64,000 nt of DNA, from contig CAWIYC010000001.1 in the NCBI GenBank assembly GCA_963840235.1, forward strand, positions 1 through 64,000. The letters run 5' to 3'. The translations under genes were made by a program, and so were the position numbers. Source of the stretch: JBBRHQ01 sp963840235. GTDB lineage: Bacteria; Actinomycetota; Thermoleophilia; Solirubrobacterales; 70-9. The notes under the pieces are model-generated. The model saw only the letters and a program-made list of their open reading frames with translations. It was not told the origin of the DNA and ran no database searches. Of the stretch, positions 59,046 through 64,000 are shown one piece after another. The first letter of the stretch is position 1. Each line of letters starts with the position of its first letter.

Positions 59046-60203
59046 TCAGCCTCCGAACAGGTTCGCGAACCAGTAGGCCTCGAAGCCGGACTTGACCGCT
59101 CGGAAGGACCGCATCCCCCCGAGCATGCGGCAGTCGGGGACATCGGTGCGGCCGTAGAGCTTGTCGCTGAAGTCGCACCAGACCGCGGCGCCCTCGTAGC
59201 CGGTGTCCATGACGCAGATCCCGACCATGTTGTAAAGCTCGCCGACGAAGGTCCCGCGGACCTTGTCGATGATCTGGGTGGCGACGTGCTCTGCCTGGAA
59301 GTGGGCGAAGACCCCGGCCATGCCGAGGCCGATCGTCGGCGCGACCACATCGCCGATCCCCCAGACGTTGTCGAATTCCGGCGAGACCATGGACGGCAGG
59401 TCCACGTCCATGTAGCCGCCCTCGGCGACCATCCCCGAATCCCTGATGACCGCCGGCGCCCGGTGCTCGGGGACGACCAGGGCGAGGTCGTAGGGCAGCT
59501 CGCGCCCGTCTTCCCCCCGCAGGACGCGGTTGCCGGAGTCGTGGCCGGCGAGCTGGAAGCCGCCCTCGAAGCTGACCTGGCGCTGGTCGAGGAAGCGGCC
59601 GAAGCCGTCCACCATCAGCGGCCCGAAGGTCTCCATCGGCTTCTCCCAGGTGTGGAAGACGGAGATCTCGGTCTTCTCCGAGACGCCACGCTGCTCGGCC
59701 AGGTAGCGGAGCATCATCGCCGCCTCGAAGGGGGCAGGGGGGCAGCGGTAGGGCCAGGACTCGACTCCGACGACGACCCGGCCGCCCTCGAAGTCGGCGA
59801 GGCGCCCGCGGGCGGCGAGCGCGTCGTCGAGCTCCCAGGGTGCCTCGAGCCCGGCCAGCTCCGGGGAGCGGCCGATCTCGGCCCCGAGCGAGACGATCAG
59901 GTAGTCGTAGTCGAAACCGCCGGCCGAGTCGGTCTCGACCCGGCGGGCATTGGGGTCGATCGCGGTCACCTCGGCCTGGACGACCCGGGTGCCGTAGCGC
60001 CCTTCGAGGATCGAGAGCTCGCGGCGCACGTCATCGGGCTCGCGCTTGCCGGTCATCACCCAGAGATAGCTGGGCCGGTACTCGTGCCAGCGGTTGCGGT
60101 CGATCAGAACGACCTCGAGCTCGCCCTCCTTCGACCATCGCCCGAGCCGCTTCGCCGCGACGGCGCCGCCGCTGCCGCCGCCGAGGACGACGACCCGCTT
60201 CAT
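59046..60203 (-). CDS. FAD/NAD(P)-dependent oxidoreductase (sulfide:quinone oxidoreductase-like)
   Basis: 385 residues from ATG 60203, which overlaps the stop of the MMPL gene as ATGA. KRVVVLGGGSGGAVAAKRLG is the FAD-binding Rossmann loop; VVLIDRNRWHEYRPSYLWV continues it. YDYLIVSLGAEIGRS is the ATG-like motif and WGIGDVVAPTIGLGMAG the second FAD motif. SWPYRCPPAPFEAAMML (Cys154) is the CPPAP block of SQR-like enzymes, with DUF1641 as neighbour. Two more Cys near 340 (GICVMDTGYEGAAVWC) could be redox active. I favour sulfide or another thiol as donor and quinone as acceptor; an NDH-2-like role cannot be excluded. Membrane-peripheral, cytoplasmic side. Confidence 0.85.
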   Translation of the reverse strand: MKRVVVLGGGSGGAVAAKRLGRWSKEGELEVVLIDRNRWHEYRPSYLWVMTGKREPDDVRRELSILEGRYGTRVVQAEVTAIDPNARRVETDSAGGFDYDYLIVSLGAEIGRSPELAGLEAPWELDDALAARGRLADFEGGRVVVGVESWPYRCPPAPFEAAMMLRYLAEQRGVSEKTEISVFHTWEKPMETFGPLMVDGFGRFLDQRQVSFEGGFQLAGHDSGNRVLRGEDGRELPYDLALVVPEHRAPAVIRDSGMVAEGGYMDVDLPSMVSPEFDNVWGIGDVVAPTIGLGMAGVFAHFQAEHVATQIIDKVRGTFVGELYNMVGICVMDTGYEGAAVWCDFSDKLYGRTDVPDCRMLGGMRSFRAVKSGFEAYWFANLFGG

Positions 60204-62389
60204 CGGGCCGCTCCGATCGGACTTTCCTCCGCCGTCGCCGACGGATCGTCTATCCGCGGGCGCCCGTCGGGCGCGGCCTCGCCGTGGCCGAAGTGGACAT
60301 CGGGAAGGATCCGGTCGAGCCAGGCCGGCAGGTACCAGGCGGCCGAGCCGGAGAGGCGCAGGAACACCGGCACCAGCAGCAACCGCACCAGGAAGGTGTC
60401 GAGCAGGACAGCGATCCCGAGGATCACGCCCATCTCCTTCGGCGGCAGCGGCCCGGAGAGCGCGAAGGTGAAGAAGACCGCGACCATCACCGCTCCGGCG
60501 GCGAGGATCACCCGTCCGGAGTGGGCGAGGCCGCCGACCATCGCTTCCTTCGGGTCACCGCTCCGCTCCCAGTGCTCGCGGGCCGAGGAGAGCAGGAAGA
60601 CGGTGTAGTCCATGGCGATGGCGAAGATCATCGCAAAGAAGAAGACGGGGCCCCAGGCGTCGAGGAAGCCCTGAGGCTCGAAGCCGAGCAGGCCGGAGAG
60701 GTGTCCCTCCTGGAAGATCAGCTTGGCGACGCCGAAGGCGGCGCCTGTCGCGAGCAGGTTGGTGGCGACGCCGATCGCGGCCACGAGCGGCGCCTGGAAG
60801 GCGAACAGCAGCAGCAGGAAGCCGAGGCCGAGGACGACTCCGATGACCAGTGGCGTCTTCGCCGAGAGCGCGGCCTCGAGGTCGTGGTTCTCGGCCGCCG
60901 CGCCGCCGACGAGGGCGCTGGGCGGAAGGTCCGCCCGGAGGCGGTCCACGGTCTCGCCCAGAGAGGTGGTCGAGGGGCCGGCGGCAGGGACGACCCGGGT
61001 CAGGGTGAGCCCGCCGCCCGGCTGGGCCGGCATCACCATCGCGATCCCGGGGTCACGGCGAGCCACGGCCCCGATCCGAGCGGACTCGCCGCGCGGGGCG
61101 ACGACCTCGAGGGTGCCGGGAGTGCCGGGGCCGAAGGCGGCGCTGATCTGGCGGTAGCCGACGCGGGAGCTGTCGCTGCCGGGGACGACCTTGATCGAGG
61201 GCATGCCGGTGCGCAGGTCGAGGACCGGGAGGGCCAGCCCGGCGAGCACGACAAGGGCGACCCCGCCGAAGACGAGCGGCCGGCGCCAGAGCAGCTCGGC
61301 CCAACGGGCGAAGGCAGGCGAGCGGTGCTCGCCGCTGTGGGCCCAGGGGAGGCTGAGCCTGTCCACCCGCGGGCCGAGCTTCGCCAGCACCGCCGGCAGC
61401 AGCGTCATGGTCGCGGCGAGGACGAACAGGACCGCGACCATGATTCCCAGCGCCATCGACCTGAAGGCCGGGCTCGGGACCAGCATCACCGCCGAGAGCG
61501 AGATGAGGACGGTGACGCCGGAGAAGAGCACGGCCTTGCCAGCGGTGTCCATCGTGGTCGCGACCGCGTCCACGGGATCCATCCCGGAGCCGAAGTGGGC
61601 GGCGCGAAATCGCATGACGATGAACAGGGCGTAGTCGATCCCCAGCGCCAGCGCGAACATCAGCGCGAAGTTCATCGCCCAGATCGAGATCGGGGCGATC
61701 AGGGTCCCGAGGAAGAGCACCCCGGCCGAGGCGATGAGGCCGAGGATGGTCAGCATCAGCGGCAGGCCGGCGGCGACGAGCGAGCCGAAGGCGAGGACGA
61801 GGATCACCAGCGTCACCGGCCAGGAGATGAACTCCGAGCGCAGCATCGCATCGCGGTTGGCCTGGTTGAAGTCGGACCACATGCCGGAGGCGCCGGTCAG
61901 GCTCACCTGCACCCCCGGAGCCGCGACGGCCTCGAGGTCGCCCTTGAGGCGATCGGCGGCGGCGACCATCTCGTTCGGGTCCCTGGCGGCGCCGCTCGAG
62001 ATCACCGCCGTGTGGCCGTCGGCAGAGATCGAGGCGCCGGCGCGGGGGGAGTTGACGACCGAGACGGCGCTGTCGGCGCGAAGCACGGCCATCGCTCGCC
62101 TGATCGAGCGCCGGAAGCCCCGGTCGGAGACGGTCTGGGTGGGGGAGTGGACCGCCACCTGGAGCGCGTAGGAGCCGGCGCCGGCGAAGTTGCGGTCAAT
62201 CGCCTGGCGGGCCTGGACGGACTCGGACCCGTTGGCCTGCCAGCCGGCGCCTGAAAGGGCCGTCTCGACCCGGGGGGCGAGGATGCCGAGGCCGACCGCG
62301 ATCAGCGCCCAGGCGATGAAGACGTGTCGCCGCTTGGTCGCCGCCAGCCGGCCGAGGCGGCCGATCGGTCCGAGCTCTGGCTGGCTCAT
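60200..62389 (-). CDS. MMPL-family RND-type membrane transporter
   Basis: 729 residues from ATG 62389. It has a first helix (HVFIAWALIAVGLGILAP), a large extracytoplasmic domain, then five to six helices including LALGIDYALFIVMRFRAAHF, a second extracytoplasmic domain and a second helix bundle with MIFAIAMDYTVFLLSSARE. The Asp-Tyr pairs (GIDYALF and AMDYTVF) are the proton-relay sites of MMPL proteins. It exports lipids or small hydrophobic molecules, driven by proton motive force. It starts inside the stop of the DUF2892 gene and is coupled to the flavoprotein gene, an unusual partner for an MmpL protein. Confidence 0.9.
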   Translation of the reverse strand: MSQPELGPIGRLGRLAATKRRHVFIAWALIAVGLGILAPRVETALSGAGWQANGSESVQARQAIDRNFAGAGSYALQVAVHSPTQTVSDRGFRRSIRRAMAVLRADSAVSVVNSPRAGASISADGHTAVISSGAARDPNEMVAAADRLKGDLEAVAAPGVQVSLTGASGMWSDFNQANRDAMLRSEFISWPVTLVILVLAFGSLVAAGLPLMLTILGLIASAGVLFLGTLIAPISIWAMNFALMFALALGIDYALFIVMRFRAAHFGSGMDPVDAVATTMDTAGKAVLFSGVTVLISLSAVMLVPSPAFRSMALGIMVAVLFVLAATMTLLPAVLAKLGPRVDRLSLPWAHSGEHRSPAFARWAELLWRRPLVFGGVALVVLAGLALPVLDLRTGMPSIKVVPGSDSSRVGYRQISAAFGPGTPGTLEVVAPRGESARIGAVARRDPGIAMVMPAQPGGGLTLTRVVPAAGPSTTSLGETVDRLRADLPPSALVGGAAAENHDLEAALSAKTPLVIGVVLGLGFLLLLFAFQAPLVAAIGVATNLLATGAAFGVAKLIFQEGHLSGLLGFEPQGFLDAWGPVFFFAMIFAIAMDYTVFLLSSAREHWERSGDPKEAMVGGLAHSGRVILAAGAVMVAVFFTFALSGPLPPKEMGVILGIAVLLDTFLVRLLLVPVFLRLSGSAAWYLPAWLDRILPDVHFGHGEAAPDGRPRIDDPSATAEESPIGAAR

Positions 62390-62667
62390 CGGGGCTGCTC
62401 ACCCGCCCCGCGCAGGCCGAGGTAACGGCGCATTATCCAGGAGCTGGGGCAGTTGCCGAAGACAACGAAGGCGAATTGGTTGACCGCGACGAACAGGGTG
62501 AGGAGGAGGAAGAGGGGGCTGACCAGCACGGTCAGGACGACGCTGAGCGCCGTCATCGTTCCCGCCATCAGGAAAAGGACCCGCTCCAGCGGCCAGGGCG
62601 AGCCGGCTCTGGGCCTGGAATGGGACTTCCGTGGGCTTGGTGCTCGGCATGCGGTCGCCGCTGGCAT
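62386..62667 (-). CDS. DUF2892 (YgaP-like) membrane protein
   Basis: 93 residues from ATG 62667 with a GAAAGGA ribosome-binding site. A basic leader (about 28 residues) is followed by two helices (ERVLFLMAGTMTALSVVL; LFLLLTLFVAVNQFAFVVFG) and the end NCPSSWIMRRYLGLRG. This is the membrane half of YgaP-type proteins, whose other half is a rhodanese in some bacteria; the rhodanese is missing here. Such genes often belong to sulfide- or persulfide-response operons. It is first in the leftward operon and divergent from the arsR-family gene. Confidence 0.75.
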   Translation of the reverse strand: MPAATACRAPSPRKSHSRPRAGSPWPLERVLFLMAGTMTALSVVLTVLVSPLFLLLTLFVAVNQFAFVVFGNCPSSWIMRRYLGLRGAGEQPR

Positions 62668-62695
62668 CGCTATCCTTTCTTTATGCTGAATACAG

Positions 62696-62724
62696 TTGAA
62701 CAACTTTACAATTGTAGATAGGAT
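62696..62724 (+). promoter_or_regulatory. arsR-family promoter with overlapping operator
   Basis: -35 TTGAAC (62696-62701), 17-bp spacer, -10 TAGGAT (62719-62724), then 8 nt to ATG 62733: a leaderless promoter. The perfect palindrome ACAATTGT (62708-62715) lies in the spacer, and the half-sites TACAGTTG and TACAATTG repeat. This 65-bp gap is strikingly AT-rich for the genome. It is a likely binding site of the encoded regulator. Confidence 0.65.
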
Positions 62725-62732
62725 AGTAACAG

Positions 62733-63101
62733 ATGGATACGCCGATGACAGCCGACGCCGCCGAATTGATCGCCCGCCGCTTCCGGGCGCTCTCCGATCC
62801 CACCCGGCTGCGCATCCTCGACCTCCTGCGCGAGCACGAGGAGGCCTCGGTCGGCGAGCTGACCGAGGCTCTCGAAGGCAGCCAGCAGAACGTCTCCAAG
62901 CACCTCGCCGCGCTCCACGCCGAGGGTTTCGTCGCCCGGCGAAAGCAAGGGACCAGCGCCCTGTACCGGATCTCGGATCCGGGGGTGCTGGAGCTGTGCG
63001 AGCGGGTCTGCGTCGGGATCGAGACCCAGCTGGCCGAGATCGGGTCGGCGATCCGGGGCGCGCCGCGCAACCCGGCCGCCGCGCCGGCGCCTCGGCGCTG
63101 A
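62733..63101 (+). CDS. ArsR/SmtB-family transcriptional regulator
   Basis: 122 residues from ATG 62733. RFRALSDPTRLRILDLL opens the winged helix; SVGELTEALEGSQQNVSKHLA is the recognition helix region; RRKQGTSALYRISDPGV is the wing. The last helix has LELCERVCVGIETQ, two cysteines three residues apart, the only Cys in the protein. It lacks the CVC metal box of ArsR, so a thiol or persulfide switch of the BigR/SqrR kind is an attractive reading, supported by the divergent SQR-like operon. The C-terminus is Pro/Ala-rich. It probably represses its own gene and the leftward operon. Confidence 0.88.
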   Translation: MDTPMTADAAELIARRFRALSDPTRLRILDLLREHEEASVGELTEALEGSQQNVSKHLAALHAEGFVARRKQGTSALYRISDPGVLELCERVCVGIETQLAEIGSAIRGAPRNPAAAPAPRR

Positions 63102-63147
63102 GCCGGGCGAGTTGGTGAAACATTCCCCGCGGTCGCGGGCGCACGGA

Positions 63148-63153
63148 TAAGCT
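63148..63153 (+). promoter_or_regulatory. Candidate -10 (TAAGCT), leaderless start
   Basis: TAAGCT (or GATAAG two bases earlier) ends 8 nt before ATG 63162, with no Shine-Dalgarno. Confidence 0.4.
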
Positions 63154-63161
63154 CGCCGGCG

Positions 63162-64000
63162 ATGCAGGAGAGCTTCGACTACGTCGTCGTCGGCGCGGGC
63201 TCGGCCGGCTGCGCGGTAGCCGCGCGGCTGAGCGAGGACTCCTCGGCCCGGGTGCTGGTGCTCGAGGCCGGGGGCAAGGACCGCTCGCTCAACATCAAGA
63301 TCCCGGCGGCATTCGCCAAGCAGTTCAGGACCAAGCTCGACTGGGACTACTCGACCGGCCCCGAGCCCGCCCTCGACGGCCGCGAACTGTTCGTGCCTCG
63401 CGGCAAGGTCCTGGGCGGTTCCAGCTCGATGAACGCGATGATGTACGTGCGCGGCCGGCCGCTCGACTACGACGGCTGGCGTGACGGCGGCTGTCCGGGC
63501 TGGGGTTACGAGGACGTGCTGCCCTACTTCAAGCGGGCCGAGAACAACGGGCGCGGTGCCTCCGAGGTTCACGGCGCCGGCGGCCCGCTCGAGATCGTCG
63601 ATCAGCGCTCGCCGCGGCCGCTGACCCGGCGCTTCCTCGAGGCGGCGCAGGCGACCGGGATTCCCGCCAATCCCGACATCAACTCGCCCGAGCAGGACGG
63701 GGTCACGCTGACCCAGGTGACGCAGCGAAACGGCCGCCGCTGGAGCTGCGCCGATGGCTACCTGCGCCCGGCGATGCAGCGGCCGAACCTCTCCGTGGTC
63801 GCCGGCGCCCAGGTGTTGGGGGTGGTCTTCGACGGCGGCCGGGCGAGCGGGATCCGCTGGCGCGACCGTCGCGGGCGGGAGGCGATCGCGCGGGCCGCCC
63901 GCGAGGTCGTGCTCTGCGCCGGCGCGATCGGAAGCCCCCAGATCCTGATGGTCTCGGGGATCGGGCCGTCCGATCATCTCGGTCCGCTCGGGATCGAGAC
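63162..64000 (+). CDS. GMC-family FAD oxidoreductase (choline dehydrogenase-like), 5' part
   Basis: The first 279 codons of a GMC oxidoreductase cut by the window end. MQESFDYVVVGAGSAGCAV is the FAD-binding loop, VLVLEAGGKD the ribose-binding strand. PRGKVLGGSSSMNAMMYVRG is GMC signature 1, and GAIGSPQILMVSGIGPSDHL is signature 2. YDGWRDGGCPGWGYEDVLPY and NGRRWSCADGYLRPAM are typical of choline or alcohol dehydrogenases. It oxidises an alcohol to an aldehyde; the substrate cannot be named because the C-terminal half with the catalytic His is missing. Start chosen at ATG 63162, directly before the Rossmann strand. Confidence 0.9.
   Translation, partial: MQESFDYVVVGAGSAGCAVAARLSEDSSARVLVLEAGGKDRSLNIKIPAAFAKQFRTKLDWDYSTGPEPALDGRELFVPRGKVLGGSSSMNAMMYVRGRPLDYDGWRDGGCPGWGYEDVLPYFKRAENNGRGASEVHGAGGPLEIVDQRSPRPLTRRFLEAAQATGIPANPDINSPEQDGVTLTQVTQRNGRRWSCADGYLRPAMQRPNLSVVAGAQVLGVVFDGGRASGIRWRDRRGREAIARAAREVVLCAGAIGSPQILMVSGIGPSDHLGPLGIE

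Noticed and set aside
1..64000. tRNA, rRNA, riboswitch or phage genes
   Set aside because: No cloverleaf with a GTTCGA-type T-arm, no rRNA core sequence, and no integrase or capsid-like frame was recognised when scanning the intergenic gaps.

Overview
The window looks like a chromosomal segment of a very GC-rich, monoderm-like actinobacterium. The style (GTG/TTG starts, four-base stop/start overlaps, CIRCE-controlled groESL, Lhr followed by a Nei-type glycosylase, many secreted proteins) fits the Thermoleophilia/Solirubrobacterales. That placement is inference from gene content and codon style, not from a marker gene. No tRNA, rRNA, CRISPR array, integrase or transposase was seen.

1-34 kb is a surface-polysaccharide locus. 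From left: frameshift-ridden methyltransferase and glycosyltransferase genes (1-5.3 kb); a tandem pair of polytopic membrane-protein paralogues; an NAD-dependent sugar-nucleotide epimerase-like gene coupled to a GT2 and a Wzt/Wzm-type ABC exporter (6.98-11.74 kb). A leftward operon of about 10 kb (22.17 to 11.75 kb) follows: O-antigen ligase/polymerase, polyprenyl-phosphate sugar transferase, GT2, WsaF-like GT, degenerate methyltransferase, double-domain GT2, GT4, methyltransferase. Next come two opposed GT2 genes and a complete dTDP-L-rhamnose set (rmlA-rmlD-rmlB-rmlC). Together they describe synthesis of a rhamnose-containing glycan on a lipid carrier, its polymerisation and its export.

The most striking structure is a 4,236-bp direct repeat (18417-22652 and 28564-32799) with no indels and, by my reading, 8 substitutions. 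Each copy carries the sugar transferase, the ligase and a divergently transcribed Gly/Ser-rich membrane-anchored surface protein. The repeats flank the rhamnose cassette, so recombination between them could remove it.

34-49 kb is mostly housekeeping: lhr, a Nei-like glycosylase whose residue 2 is Ala instead of the catalytic Pro, a Crp/Fnr regulator, pcm, an RTX-repeat secreted protein (one frameshift), ASCH and SRPBCC proteins, an arylsulfotransferase-like protein, groES-groEL with CIRCE, and an atypical SDR. 49-57 kb holds a ferredoxin, Mrp ATPase, a large secreted protein, two tandem GH26-like secreted proteins, an ArsC-like phosphatase fused to a minimal zincin, and a cyclophilin. 57-64 kb holds a class III aminotransferase, then a leftward DUF2892-MMPL-flavoprotein-DUF1641 operon with a divergent ArsR-family gene, and the start of a GMC oxidoreductase.

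Two general points. Several frameshifts sit in short G or C runs and cluster at 1-5.3 and 9.8-11 kb, so many apparently broken genes are probably intact in the organism. Many genes lack a Shine-Dalgarno sequence and instead have a TAnnnT hexamer 6-10 nt before the start codon, which predicts widespread leaderless transcripts.
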